A stretch of DNA of 64,000 nt, taken from contig NZ_JANFYZ010000001.1 in assembly GCF_024460775.1 (NCBI RefSeq), positions 558,001 to 622,000 of the forward strand, read 5' to 3'. Position 1 is the stretch's first letter; each line of letters starts with the position of its first letter. The translations under genes were made by a program, and so were the position numbers. The DNA comes from Desulfovibrio desulfuricans (GTDB taxonomy: Bacteria; Desulfobacterota; Desulfovibrionia; Desulfovibrionales; Desulfovibrionaceae). Below the pieces are notes generated by a model. That model searched no databases. It was not told the DNA's origin and saw only the letters and a program-made list of their open reading frames with translations. Positions 28,234-37,699 of the stretch are shown in pieces.

Positions 28234-29823
28234 ATGAGTATTGACGCCAACGCAGTAGTGCTTGAGCGCTACAACGCCAAGGTCTTCAAGAACCGCAAGG
28301 AGCACATGCTCAAGGTCAATCCTGCGGAAGACCAGATTATTATCGCCAACACGCGTGCCATTCCCGGCATCATGACCAACCGGGGCTGCTGTTACGCTGG
28401 CTGCAAGGGCGTTGTGCTCGGCCCCATCAAGGACATGGTTACGATCACCCACGGCCCTGTGGGCTGCGGCTTCTATAGCTGGGGTACGCGCCGCAACAAG
28501 GCCAAGGCAGAAGGGGATACCCCCAATTACATCCAGTACTGCTTTACCACGGACATGCAGGAACCGGACATCGTCTTTGGCGGCACCAAGAAGCTCAAGA
28601 AGGCCATTGATGAAATCATGGAGCTTATGCACCCCAAGACCATCATGATCGCCGCCACCTGCCCTGTGGGCCTGATCGGTGACGACATTCAGGCCGTGGC
28701 CGCAGAAGCTGAACAAGAATACGGCATCCGCTGCGTGGCATATAGCTGCGAGGGTTACAAGGGCGTAAGCCAGTCGGCGGGCCACCATATCGCCAACAAC
28801 GGTCTTATGAAGCGCGTTATCGGAACTGGCGATTATGAACCCGCCACCAAGTATTCGATCAACATCCTTGGCGAATACAACATCGGCGGCGACGGCTGGG
28901 AACAGGAACGCATCCTTAAAAAGATTGGCTACGAAGTTGTTTCGGTGTTCACGGGCGACGGAGAAGTGGAACGCATAGCCAGCTCGCACAAGGCAAACCT
29001 GAACCTCGTGCAGTGCCACCGCTCCATCAACTACATCGCCGAAATGATGAAGACCAAGTACGGCGTGGACTGGCTCAAGGTCAACTTTATCGGCCTGGAA
29101 GGAACGGTTCAGAGCCTGCGCGACATGGCTGCCTACTTTGGCGATCCAGAGCTTGCGCAGCGTACCGAGCAGGTTATCGCCGAAGAACTGGCCGAGGTGC
29201 AGGATCAGATGGCGGCCTACAAGGCCCGCCTCAACGGCAAGACCGCAGCCCTCTTTGTGGGCGGCAGCCGCTCGCACCACTACCAGGGCCTGCTGCAGGA
29301 TCTGGGCATCAAGACAGTGCTTGCCGGGTACGAATTCGGCCACCGCGACGACTACGAAGGCCGGGAAATCATCCCCAACATCAAGGACGACGCGGACAGC
29401 AAGAACATCGAACACATCACCGTGGAAAAGGACGAAAAGAAGTATCACGCCTACCTTACGCAGGAACAGTACGACAAGCTGGCCGCCGAGATCCCGCTTG
29501 AAAAGTACCACGGCATGATACGCGACATGGATGAGGGCACTTACGTGGTTGACGACCTCAACATGTACGAAGCTGAAAAATTTATGGAAATCCTCAAGCC
29601 CGACATGTTCTTCTCCGGCATCAAGGACAAGTACGCGCTGCAAAAGGCCGGCACGCTCTCGCGCCAGTTGCACAGCTACGATTACAGCGGGCCTTACGCG
29701 GGTTTCAAGGGCGCAACGCAGTTCGGTTACGACCTCTGCATGGGTTACTTTACCCCCGCGTGGCACATGGTAACCCCGCCCTGGAAGAACCGCGCCACCC
29801 TGCAAGGAACTGTGGGAGAATAG
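28234..29823 (+). CDS. nifD: nitrogenase molybdenum-iron protein alpha chain
   Basis: A 529-residue protein. P-cluster ligands are Cys53 or 57 (GCCYAGCKG region), Cys78 (PVGCGFYSW) and Cys143 (ATCPVGLIGDD). The FeMo-cofactor is held by Cys261 (VQCHRSINY) and His480 (LHSYDYSGPY). The substrate-site His (Av His195) lies in GVSQSAGHHIAN. A charged insert at about 371-425 makes it longer than proteobacterial NifD and matches the Clostridium/methanogen type. GPYAG replaces the GPYHG of Azotobacter, which is also usual for that group. It is one base apart from nifK. Confidence 0.98.
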   Translation: MSIDANAVVLERYNAKVFKNRKEHMLKVNPAEDQIIIANTRAIPGIMTNRGCCYAGCKGVVLGPIKDMVTITHGPVGCGFYSWGTRRNKAKAEGDTPNYIQYCFTTDMQEPDIVFGGTKKLKKAIDEIMELMHPKTIMIAATCPVGLIGDDIQAVAAEAEQEYGIRCVAYSCEGYKGVSQSAGHHIANNGLMKRVIGTGDYEPATKYSINILGEYNIGGDGWEQERILKKIGYEVVSVFTGDGEVERIASSHKANLNLVQCHRSINYIAEMMKTKYGVDWLKVNFIGLEGTVQSLRDMAAYFGDPELAQRTEQVIAEELAEVQDQMAAYKARLNGKTAALFVGGSRSHHYQGLLQDLGIKTVLAGYEFGHRDDYEGREIIPNIKDDADSKNIEHITVEKDEKKYHAYLTQEQYDKLAAEIPLEKYHGMIRDMDEGTYVVDDLNMYEAEKFMEILKPDMFFSGIKDKYALQKAGTLSRQLHSYDYSGPYAGFKGATQFGYDLCMGYFTPAWHMVTPPWKNRATLQGTVGE

Positions 29824-29824
29824 T

Positions 29825-31189
29825 ATGCTTGACCTCACCCCAAAGACACATGTGAACAGATCGGGCGTTCTTATCAACCCGTGCAAGACCTGTCAGCCGG
29901 TGGGCGCGCTGTTTGCCGCCCTGGGCGTGCGCAACTGCATGCCTTACAGCCACGGATCGCAGGGTTGTGCTTCTTACCACCGCACCTACCTTACGCGTCA
30001 CTTTAAGGAACCAGCCATTGCCGTCACCAGTTCCTTTACGGAAGGCGCCTGCGTGTTCGGCGGCGGCCCCAACATCCGTCAGGGCGTCAAGACCACTTTT
30101 GAGGTCTATAACCCCGACATTATTGCCGTGCATACCACATGTCTTTCTGAAACCATCGGCGATGACCTCAAGACCTACATCGACGAAATGGAAATTCCGG
30201 ACGACAAGCTCGTGGTGCACTGCAACACGCCGAGCTACGTTGGCTCGCACGTGACGGGCTTTGGCAACATGATGGCCGGTTTTATCAACTACCTTGCCGC
30301 CAAGGGCAAAACCACGGAAACCGTGGCGGTGTTCCCCGGTTTTGTGAACCCTGGCGACATCCGTGAATACAAGCACCTTGTGAACCTGATGAAGCTCAAG
30401 TCCATCATGTTCCCCGATTGCAGCAACGTCATGGATGCCCCCATGACCGGCGAATACAAGATGTACCCTGATGGCGGCACCACGGTTGAAGAAATCCGCG
30501 CCCTTGGCACCTGCCGTAAGGTTCTGGCCCTTGGCCGCCTGACCAGCGAGGAACCCGCGGCCCAACTCAAGCGCAAGTGCGGCGTGGATTTTGACCTGCT
30601 TCCCCTGCCCATCGGCCTGGCCGATACCGATGCCTTTGTCATGGCCATGGCAAACCTCAATGGCGGCGAAGTTGACCCGCTTATTGACGAAGAACGTGGT
30701 CGCCTGCTTGACCTCATGCTGGACGCCAACCCGTACTTCTACGGCAAGAAAGTTGCCGTGTACGGCGACCCCGACACAGTGCTTGGCATGACCCGCTTCT
30801 GCCTCGAACTGGGCATGATCCCCAAGTACGTGCTTACCGGTACGCCCGGCGAAACCTTCGTCAAGCTGGCCAAGGCCATGTTCAAGGAATACGGCAAGGA
30901 AGAAGAATGCCAGGCCTTTGCCGCCAAGGACCTCTTTGACCTGCACCAGTTCATCAAGGAAGAACCCGTTGACCTCTTGCTCGGCAACTCTCACGGCAAG
31001 CAGATCGCCAAGGCCGAGGGCATTCCGCTGGTTCGCGCCGGTTTCCCGGTGCTTGACCGCTACGGACACGCCTCGCTGCCCATGGTCGGCTACCGTGGAG
31101 CCTTCCAGCTCGCCACCCGGATCGCTGATACGCTCATGGAAGAGTTTGACCGCAACTGCGCTGACGAAGATATGGATCTGATTATGTAA
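29825..31189 (+). CDS. nifK: nitrogenase molybdenum-iron protein beta chain
   Basis: A 454-residue protein. P-cluster Cys are in INPCKTCQP (Cys20 and Cys23 region), SQGCASYHR and TTCLSETIGDD. The N-terminal extension of about 50 residues found in Azotobacter NifK is missing, as in Clostridium pasteurianum. It forms the alpha2-beta2 tetramer with NifD. GGGAG at the end of nifD serves as ribosome binding site, so the two are probably translationally coupled. Confidence 0.98.
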   Translation: MLDLTPKTHVNRSGVLINPCKTCQPVGALFAALGVRNCMPYSHGSQGCASYHRTYLTRHFKEPAIAVTSSFTEGACVFGGGPNIRQGVKTTFEVYNPDIIAVHTTCLSETIGDDLKTYIDEMEIPDDKLVVHCNTPSYVGSHVTGFGNMMAGFINYLAAKGKTTETVAVFPGFVNPGDIREYKHLVNLMKLKSIMFPDCSNVMDAPMTGEYKMYPDGGTTVEEIRALGTCRKVLALGRLTSEEPAAQLKRKCGVDFDLLPLPIGLADTDAFVMAMANLNGGEVDPLIDEERGRLLDLMLDANPYFYGKKVAVYGDPDTVLGMTRFCLELGMIPKYVLTGTPGETFVKLAKAMFKEYGKEEECQAFAAKDLFDLHQFIKEEPVDLLLGNSHGKQIAKAEGIPLVRAGFPVLDRYGHASLPMVGYRGAFQLATRIADTLMEEFDRNCADEDMDLIM

Positions 31190-31213
31190 GACGGCTCAAA
31201 GCCGCAATAGGGC

Positions 31214-31245
31214 CGGGGGGGCATCCCCCCGCCCTTGCAAGGGGG
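31214..31245 (+). promoter_or_regulatory. hairpin competing with the nifE ribosome binding site
   Basis: CGGGGGG (31214-31220) pairs with CCCCCCG (31225-31231). The same C run could instead pair with the nifE Shine-Dalgarno GGGGG at 31241-31245. This would allow nifE translation to be set lower than nifK. It is based on pairing alone. Confidence 0.5.
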
Positions 31246-31250
31246 TTCCC

Positions 31251-32678
31251 ATGGCTATGGAAATACTTGAAGAACGCCGTACGTCCATCAAGGAAAAGGG
31301 AAACAAGGGCGGGGGCTGCTGTAGCGGCGACGGCCTGCGTTGCGATACGGCCAGCGTGGCCGGTTCCGTGAGCCAGCGGGCCTGCGTGTACTGCGGTGCG
31401 CGCGTGGTGTTAAACCCCATTACCGATGCCTTTCATATCGTTCACGGCCCCATCGGCTGCGCCAGCTACACCTGGGACATTCGCGGCAGCCTCACCAGCG
31501 GGTCGGAACTGTTCCGCAACAGTTTTTCCACTGACTTGCAGGAAAAGGACATCGTCTTTGGCGGTGCGGAAAAGCTCACCCGCGCCATTGACGAGGCCGT
31601 GGCCAACTATGCGCCCAAGCTCATCTTTGTGTACGCTACCTGCATTGTGGGCGTAATCGGCGACGATGTGGAAGCCGTGTGCCGCAATGCGGAAAAAAAG
31701 CACGGCATCCGCGTGATCGCGGTCAAGGCTCCGGGCTTTTCGGGCACCAAGTCCACAGGCTACCGCATGGCCTGCAACGCCCTTGTGCAGCTTATGGAGC
31801 CGCACAAGGAACAGCCCAAGATCAAGGGCGTCAACATCCTTGGCGACTACAACCTTGCGGGCGAAATGTGGATTATCCGCAACTACCTGCGCGAGATGGG
31901 CATTCCCATTGTCGCCACCCTCACGGGCGACGCCGCGTACGAAACGCTCATCAAGGCTCCGGCTGCACAGCTCAACATCGTGCAGTGCGCTGGCTCCATG
32001 ATGTATCTGGCCCACCGCATGGAAGACGAAATGGGCGTTCCCTGGATGCGCGCCAGCTTCTTTGGGGTGGAAGACACCTCCACAGCCCTGCGACAGGTGG
32101 CCGAACGCCTCAATGACGACTACGCAAAGCGCAAGGCTGAGGCTCTTATTTCTGAACGCGGCGCAAAGGCTGAAGCTTTTCTTGAACAGTACAAGCCGCA
32201 CTTTGTGGGCAAAAAGGCCGCCATTTTTGTGGGCGGCGGCTTCAAGGCCATATCGCTCATCCGTCAGTTTAACGAGATGGGCATTGAAACCGTAGTGGTC
32301 GGCACCCAGACCGGCAAGCCTGAAGATTATGAAATCATTTCAAGCCTCGTTAACCCCGGCACTGTCATTCTGGACGATGCCAACCCGGCAGAGCTTGAAA
32401 CCTTCATGAAGCAGAAAGGCGCGGATATTCTGGTTGGCGGCGTCAAGGAACGCCCCCTCGCCTACAAGCTTGGCATTGCCTTTTGCGACCACAATCACGA
32501 GCGCAAGCACGCTCTGGGCGGTTTTGAAGGCGTGGAAAACTTCACCCGCGAGGTGAACCTTTCCATCAACAGCCCTGTGTGGCAGTTCACGCGCAGCTCT
32601 GCCTCATTTGCCGAGGCAACGCAGGCGCAGGCCAGCCTTGTGCGTGAAGCACTGGCAGCAAGAGCAGCACATTTCTAG
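31251..32678 (+). CDS. nifE: FeMo-cofactor biosynthesis scaffold protein NifE
   Basis: A 475-residue protein homologous to NifD. It has the cluster Cys in RACVYCGAR, HGPIGCASYTW and ATCIVGVIGDD, and the cofactor-site Cys in VQCAGSMMY. NifEN receives the NifB-cofactor and matures it to FeMo-co. The N-terminal tail (GGGCCSGDG) is Cys- and Gly-rich. AAGGGGG precedes the start. A 75-base gap with a small CGGCC/GGCCG hairpin (32718-32731) separates it from the nifN-B gene. Confidence 0.96.
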   Translation: MAMEILEERRTSIKEKGNKGGGCCSGDGLRCDTASVAGSVSQRACVYCGARVVLNPITDAFHIVHGPIGCASYTWDIRGSLTSGSELFRNSFSTDLQEKDIVFGGAEKLTRAIDEAVANYAPKLIFVYATCIVGVIGDDVEAVCRNAEKKHGIRVIAVKAPGFSGTKSTGYRMACNALVQLMEPHKEQPKIKGVNILGDYNLAGEMWIIRNYLREMGIPIVATLTGDAAYETLIKAPAAQLNIVQCAGSMMYLAHRMEDEMGVPWMRASFFGVEDTSTALRQVAERLNDDYAKRKAEALISERGAKAEAFLEQYKPHFVGKKAAIFVGGGFKAISLIRQFNEMGIETVVVGTQTGKPEDYEIISSLVNPGTVILDDANPAELETFMKQKGADILVGGVKERPLAYKLGIAFCDHNHERKHALGGFEGVENFTREVNLSINSPVWQFTRSSASFAEATQAQASLVREALAARAAHF

Positions 32679-32753
32679 CACAGCGTAATCGGCTTGCACG
32701 CAGTTTGCCCGCCGCCACGGCCCAAAGGCCGCCTGGAACATAAGGAGAAGACA

Positions 32754-35465
32754 ATGAGCGCCAATCTTGTCAACCTGAATACAAATCCCTGCAAGATGTG
32801 CATGCCCATGGGTTCGGTAAGCGCCTTTTACGGCATCAGCAAGAGCATGAGCATTCTGCACGGTTCGCAGGGGTGCAGCACCTACATTCGGCGGCACATG
32901 GCAACACATTACAATGAGCCGGTGGATATCGCCTCCTCTTCGCTTACAGAAGAAGGCACGGTCTTTGGCGGCACCAAGAATCTGCTCAAGGGGCTTGAAA
33001 ACCTCATCAAGCTCTACAACCCCGAGGTGATCGGCGTTTCCACCACCTGTCTTGCCGAAACCATCGGCGAGGACGTGCCCGCCATCATCAAGCAGTTCAA
33101 GGACGAACACCCGGAAGTGACGGCCACCATCATTCCCGTGGTCTCGCCGGGCTACAGCGGCTCGCAGTACGAGGGATTTTTCCGCGCTTTGCACGCCATT
33201 GTGCGCCATGTGCCCATGAACGCCACGCCCAACAACGTGGTCAACATCATCACCGGGCACCTCTCTGCGGCGGATACCAGAGCGCTCAAGCTGCTGCTTG
33301 ACGCCAGCGGCCTTGAATACGTGCTGCTGCCCGACCTTTCGCAGAATCTTGATGGCGGGCATGAAGATGACTATAACAGGCTGCCCCAGTATGGCACCAC
33401 GCTTGCCCGCATCGGCCTCATGGCTGGCGCGCGCATGACGCTCGAACTTGCGCCCTTTTGCCCCGACGGCTATTCCCCTGGCGCGTACCTTCGCGATACT
33501 TACGGAGTGCCGCTCCTGCGCATGAACCTGCCCGTGGGCCTGCGCGATACCGACGCCTTTATAGCCACGCTTGAAGCCCTTGGCGGGGCCATTCCCGCCA
33601 CTGTGCGTGAAGAACGCGCCCGCTACCTTGACGCCATGATCGATGCGCACAAGTATAACGCCCAGAGCCGCGTTGCCGTATTTGGCGAGCCGGACATGGT
33701 GCTGGCCCTTGTGCGCGCCTCGTGCGAAAACGGAGCCGTCCCCGTGGTGGCCGCCACCGGCAGCCGCTGCGCCGCCTTTGAAAAAACGCTTGCGCCCGAC
33801 ATGGCTCAGGCTACGGAAACCCAGTTCAGCGGCGATTACGACATTCTCAATTTTGCAGACTTTGCCGCCATTGAAAACGCGCTGCTTGCGCGCAAGGCCA
33901 ACCTCATGCTTGGCAATTCCGATGGCCGCCGCATTGAGGAGCGTCACCATGTTCCGCTGCTGCGCTACGGCTTTCCCATCCACGACAGGGTTGGCGGCCA
34001 GCGCACACGCATGCTCTTCTATGACGGCTCGCTCAGCCTCATGGAAGCCACGGCAAACGCCATGTTGCAGTTCACCGAGGGCAGCTTCCGCGAGGAGCTT
34101 CTCAACAAATACTTCAAGGATGAAGCCGTCATGGAAGCTGATGCCTCCCGCATAGAAGTTGCGGCCCCGGCCACGGAGCCTCTTGTGCCTGTAACAGCCC
34201 CTTCAGCCGTCCATGCCGCTGGCAGCGCCGCCGCCGTCAATGCGGAGCGCACCAAGTCCCACCCCTGTTTTTCCTGTGGGGCCTGTGCCACCTCGGCGCG
34301 CCTGCACCTGCCCATCGCGCCCAAGTGCAACCTGAGCTGCAACTACTGCCTGCGCAAGTACGACTGCGTTAACGAAAGCCGCCCCGGCGTCACCACCGCC
34401 GTGCTCACGCCCGCGCAGGCTTTTGACCACTTTATGAAAGTAAAGCGCGACATGCCCAATCTTACGGTTGTGGGCATCGCCGGCCCCGGCGACACGCTGG
34501 CAAATCCCGAGGAAACCTTCCGCACGCTGGAGATGATCCGCAAGGAAGACCCCAATATCACCTTCTGCATGTCCACCAACGGTCTGGCTCTGCCGGAATA
34601 CGTGGAAGACATGAAGCGCGTGGGCGTAAGCCACGCCACCGTGACCATCAACGCCGTTGACCCGGTCATTGGCGCGCAGATTTACAAGTTTGCCATGTAT
34701 CGTGGCAAGAAATACACGGGCGAAACCGCAGCCGCCCTCCTGCTGGCAAACCAGATGGCGGGCCTGCGCGCCCTCTCCCAGGCTGGCATTGTGAGCAAGG
34801 TCAACACGGTGCTACTCAAGGGCATCAACGACGGGCACATTCCGCAGGTGGTGGAAACCGCGCGCGAGCTTGGCGCTGTGATGACCAACATCATGCAGCT
34901 TATCCCGGTCAAGGGCAGCGTTTTTGAAAACATGCCCCTCGTGAGCAACAAGGAACTCATGGACATGCGCCGCAGCTGCGAGCCCACGCTCAAGCAGATG
35001 TACCATTGCAAGCAGTGCCGCGCCGACGCCGTGGGCCTGCTGGGCGACGACAAATCCATTGATTACCGCCCGCCCGTGGCCGAAAAGGCCCCCGTGGTGG
35101 AAGAAGCCAAGCCCGCCGTGGCCCGCAAGATACGCATTGCCGTAGCTTCCAAGACAGGCATGACGGTTGATCAGCACTTTGGTCAGGCCGAACAGTTCTA
35201 CATCTACGAAAGCGATGGCGACGCCGCCAGCTACGTGGAAACCCGCAGTGTTTCCAAATACTGCAATGGCATGGACGACTGCGGCGAAAAGGCCGGGCGC
35301 ATGGCGGGCATACTGGCCGCCGTGGACGACTGCAAGGGCGTGCTGGCCCTGCGCATAGGCGAAAGCCCGCTGAAAAAGCTTGAGACAAAGGGAATCCGCG
35401 TGTTCACCCTCTATGAAAATGTGGATAAGGCCGTGAATGACGCCGCCAGGGCGCTCTGCGGATAA
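32754..35465 (+). CDS. nifN-B: NifN-NifB fusion with C-terminal NifX-like domain
   Basis: A 903-residue three-part protein. Residues 1 to about 450 are NifN (NPCKMCMPMG, HGSQGCSTYIRRH, TTCLAETIGED). A linker rich in Ala, Pro and Val follows. Residues about 500-780 are the radical-SAM NifB, with the [4Fe-4S] motif CNLSCNYC at Cys525, 529 and 532 preceded by CFSCGAC. Residues about 790-903 are a NifX/NafY-like cofactor-binding domain (KIRIAVASKTGMTVDQHFGQAEQFYIYE). NifB makes the NifB-cofactor and the NifN half pairs with NifE to mature it, so the fusion joins two successive steps. Similar NifN-B fusions are known from Clostridium pasteurianum. The ATG at 32754 has AAGGAG before it. Confidence 0.95.
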   Translation: MSANLVNLNTNPCKMCMPMGSVSAFYGISKSMSILHGSQGCSTYIRRHMATHYNEPVDIASSSLTEEGTVFGGTKNLLKGLENLIKLYNPEVIGVSTTCLAETIGEDVPAIIKQFKDEHPEVTATIIPVVSPGYSGSQYEGFFRALHAIVRHVPMNATPNNVVNIITGHLSAADTRALKLLLDASGLEYVLLPDLSQNLDGGHEDDYNRLPQYGTTLARIGLMAGARMTLELAPFCPDGYSPGAYLRDTYGVPLLRMNLPVGLRDTDAFIATLEALGGAIPATVREERARYLDAMIDAHKYNAQSRVAVFGEPDMVLALVRASCENGAVPVVAATGSRCAAFEKTLAPDMAQATETQFSGDYDILNFADFAAIENALLARKANLMLGNSDGRRIEERHHVPLLRYGFPIHDRVGGQRTRMLFYDGSLSLMEATANAMLQFTEGSFREELLNKYFKDEAVMEADASRIEVAAPATEPLVPVTAPSAVHAAGSAAAVNAERTKSHPCFSCGACATSARLHLPIAPKCNLSCNYCLRKYDCVNESRPGVTTAVLTPAQAFDHFMKVKRDMPNLTVVGIAGPGDTLANPEETFRTLEMIRKEDPNITFCMSTNGLALPEYVEDMKRVGVSHATVTINAVDPVIGAQIYKFAMYRGKKYTGETAAALLLANQMAGLRALSQAGIVSKVNTVLLKGINDGHIPQVVETARELGAVMTNIMQLIPVKGSVFENMPLVSNKELMDMRRSCEPTLKQMYHCKQCRADAVGLLGDDKSIDYRPPVAEKAPVVEEAKPAVARKIRIAVASKTGMTVDQHFGQAEQFYIYESDGDAASYVETRSVSKYCNGMDDCGEKAGRMAGILAAVDDCKGVLALRIGESPLKKLETKGIRVFTLYENVDKAVNDAARALCG

Positions 35466-35482
35466 TTCCGGCCCATTCCAAC

Positions 35483-35511
35483 GGCCTGGCCGGAGGCAAA
35501 CCGGTCAGGCC
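35483..35511 (+). promoter_or_regulatory. intercistronic hairpin between nifN-B and nifV
   Basis: GGCCTGGCCGG pairs with CCGGTCAGGCC (one G-T pair) around a short loop, in the 81-base gap. It may reduce transcription into, or stabilise transcripts before, the homocitrate synthase genes. Confidence 0.5.
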
Positions 35512-35546
35512 GGGGCACACGCCATCTTTGCCAAGAGGTTATTTCC

Positions 35547-36491
35547 ATGCCGCAACTGGTGGACAGAACGCTCTGCCTGCTCTACCGGGTGCTGCCAGCC
35601 GCGCACTCGCAAGAGGAAAGGCAGACCGCAGACGCATTTGCGCTCTGGGCCGGGGAATGGATCGACCTCATGCACCATATGGGTTTTGTGGTCGAAATTC
35701 CCCCAGACCTGCAATTTGCAGCAGCCAGCGTCAAGGCCCGCCGCACGGGCAAACGCCCGATCCTTAACGGGCCGTGGGCGCGCCTGAGCGGTTGCTGTGA
35801 CGCCCTTTATACCTTTGAAACGGAACTCTGGCCGCGCTTTGCCGCCATCAAGGATACCGTGGAGTTCTGCCCCGGCGATCATGCAGGCTGCGCCACGGCT
35901 CTTGCCGTGCTGTGGATGCTCAAGGGCGGCCCCCGTGTGGCGGGCTGCATTGGCGGCTCTGCCCTGCACGGCCCCGATGCCGGGCCTGCGCTGGAAGAAG
36001 TGGCCCTGAGCCTGTACGCCCAGGGTCTGGAAACCGGCCTGACGCATCTGGACAAACTGCCTGAAGCAACAGCTCTGCTCAGGGAGGCAGGCCAGGAAGT
36101 TTCCCACCACAAGGCCGTGCTGGGAGCGGATATTTTTGCTGTAGAATCCGGCATCCACGTGGACGGCATTGTAAAAAAACCCTTTCTTTACGAGCCGTAC
36201 ACGCCAGCTACTGTAGGGCTTGAACGCCAGATTGTGGTGGGCAAGCACTCAGGGCGTGTTTCGTTGCGCATCAAGGCCCGCCAGCTTGGTTTGAACTTGC
36301 CGCGCACGGCGGAAGAACATATGCTGGAACTGGTTCAGCAGCTTGCCGAGCGCCAGCAATGCAGCCTGACCGATGCCCAGTTTCTCGACCTGTGTCACGC
36401 ATGCCATCCCCCCGAATCCTTGTCTTCTGCCCGAACGGACTGTTGCGGTCTTTCGGGCGCAACGGCTTCTGTGGAGGTGGGCCATGCCTGA
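35547..36491 (+). CDS. nifV-omega: homocitrate synthase omega subunit (C-terminal half of split NifV)
   Basis: A 314-residue protein. The C-terminal 170 residues match the end of one-piece NifV: SGIHVDGIVKKP, then IVVGKHSGRVSLRIKARQLG and a helical regulatory tail. The first 140 residues look like a worn-down copy of the catalytic TIM barrel: LVDRTL recalls IVDTTLRDGEQ but lacks the catalytic RDGEQ, and IGGSALHGPDAGPALEEV lines up with GIGERAGNCG. It should act only in complex with the alpha subunit to make homocitrate for FeMo-co. The gene order omega-alpha is that of Clostridium pasteurianum. It overlaps nifV-alpha by 8 bases. Confidence 0.88.
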   Translation: MPQLVDRTLCLLYRVLPAAHSQEERQTADAFALWAGEWIDLMHHMGFVVEIPPDLQFAAASVKARRTGKRPILNGPWARLSGCCDALYTFETELWPRFAAIKDTVEFCPGDHAGCATALAVLWMLKGGPRVAGCIGGSALHGPDAGPALEEVALSLYAQGLETGLTHLDKLPEATALLREAGQEVSHHKAVLGADIFAVESGIHVDGIVKKPFLYEPYTPATVGLERQIVVGKHSGRVSLRIKARQLGLNLPRTAEEHMLELVQQLAERQQCSLTDAQFLDLCHACHPPESLSSARTDCCGLSGATASVEVGHA

Positions 36492-37347
36492 GATCATTAT
36501 TGTCGATACCACCCTGCGCGACGGCGAGCAGGCTCCCGGCTTTGCATTCCCCCCTGCCCTGAAAATCCGCCTTGCCGCCATGATGGACGAAGCTGGCGTG
36601 GACCAGATCGAGGCGGGCGTTCCCGCCATGGGCGAAAACGAAAAGGCCACCATCCGCTCCATCCGCGAGGCCTGTTCCAATGCCCGCGTTTCCACCTGGA
36701 ACCGCCTGCGTGAAAGCGATGTGCGCCACTCCTTTGACTGCTCTCCACATATCATTCATCTATGCTGCCCGGTTTCTGACCGGCAGATCAAGGACAAGCT
36801 CAAAACCACCCGCGCCGAAGTGATGGCCTCCCTTGCCAAGTGCGCGGCACTCGCCGCAAGCCGTGGAGCGGAAGTGACGGTTGGCTTTGAAGACGCCTCC
36901 CACGCTTCGCCCGACCAGTTGCGCGAAGCGGCAAAGGCGGCACGCCAGTGCGGCGTGGTGCGGGTGCGGCTCAGCGATACCGTGGGCTGTTACACGCCAG
37001 ACAAGGTCTGGCGGGCCGTGCGCATGCTGCGCGAGGCAGGAGTGGATGTGGAAATCCATGCGCACAACGACTTTGGCATGGCTGTTGCCAATTCACTCAT
37101 GGCTGTGAACGCCGGGGCGCGCTACGTCAATACAACGTTGTGGGGCATTGGCGAACGGGCGGGCAACTGCGGGCTTGCCACCTTTACGGCGGCGGCCGCG
37201 CGGCTTGGCAATACCTCCTGCGCCGTAGATGCGCGCAAGGCACTTGAACTGGAACGCCTTGCGGCTACACTTTTGCCGCAAAAATCCATGAACGGCTGGG
37301 GCAAGCATCTGGGGTATAGCTATGGCACGCGCCCCTTTGGTCTTTAA
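36484..37347 (+). CDS. nifV-alpha: homocitrate synthase alpha subunit (catalytic half of split NifV)
   Basis: A 287-residue TIM-barrel protein. It has the HMGL-family catalytic signature IVDTTLRDGEQAPG at the start, the metal ligands in EIHAHNDFGMA, and GIGERAGNCGL near the end. It stops where one-piece NifV would continue into the C-terminal domain, which is instead supplied by the omega gene. It condenses acetyl-CoA with 2-oxoglutarate to homocitrate, the organic part of FeMo-co. The ATG at 36484 has GGAGG about 6 bases before it, inside nifV-omega, so translation is coupled. Confidence 0.92.
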   Translation: MPEIIIVDTTLRDGEQAPGFAFPPALKIRLAAMMDEAGVDQIEAGVPAMGENEKATIRSIREACSNARVSTWNRLRESDVRHSFDCSPHIIHLCCPVSDRQIKDKLKTTRAEVMASLAKCAALAASRGAEVTVGFEDASHASPDQLREAAKAARQCGVVRVRLSDTVGCYTPDKVWRAVRMLREAGVDVEIHAHNDFGMAVANSLMAVNAGARYVNTTLWGIGERAGNCGLATFTAAAARLGNTSCAVDARKALELERLAATLLPQKSMNGWGKHLGYSYGTRPFGL

Positions 37348-37699
37348 CGGCACAAGCGTCTTTTGTCCTCTGCCAGCGTTGCGTTAGCCGTTGCGACGCA
37401 GGAAGCTACGGATAACGGCAGCAGTTGGTTAAAAATGAACCTTACACGTCCATTGCTGTCGCTATTCGTAAGCCCGACAAGCGGGCAACGACTAGCGCAT
37501 ACTGCGCCAGTTTTTTCGGTCGAGTACTATAAGAGTACACTCCCTCAAAAACAGGCTTGTCTTCCTTGGCAGAGAACAAAATCCATCTTGTGCCAAAACA
37601 AGTTTATCATAATTACGGCAGATAGATAGATGTTATTTTTAATAATTACATCACTCGTTGCCGCCAATACTCTGGACGCCCCAGCTTACGGAGATCGCC
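37348..37699 (+). other. intergenic region after the nif operon
   Basis: About 350 bases without a supported gene. It has a GCCCG/CGGGC hairpin (37472-37486) and the terminator at 37495-37516. The second half, AT-rich around 37600-37660, should carry the promoter of the AnfO-like gene. I see no sigma-54 promoter here. Confidence 0.55.
37495..37516 (+). terminator. terminator of the nif operon
   Basis: GCGCA-TAC-TGCGC followed by CCAG and six T, about 150 bases after the nifV-alpha stop. Confidence 0.7.
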
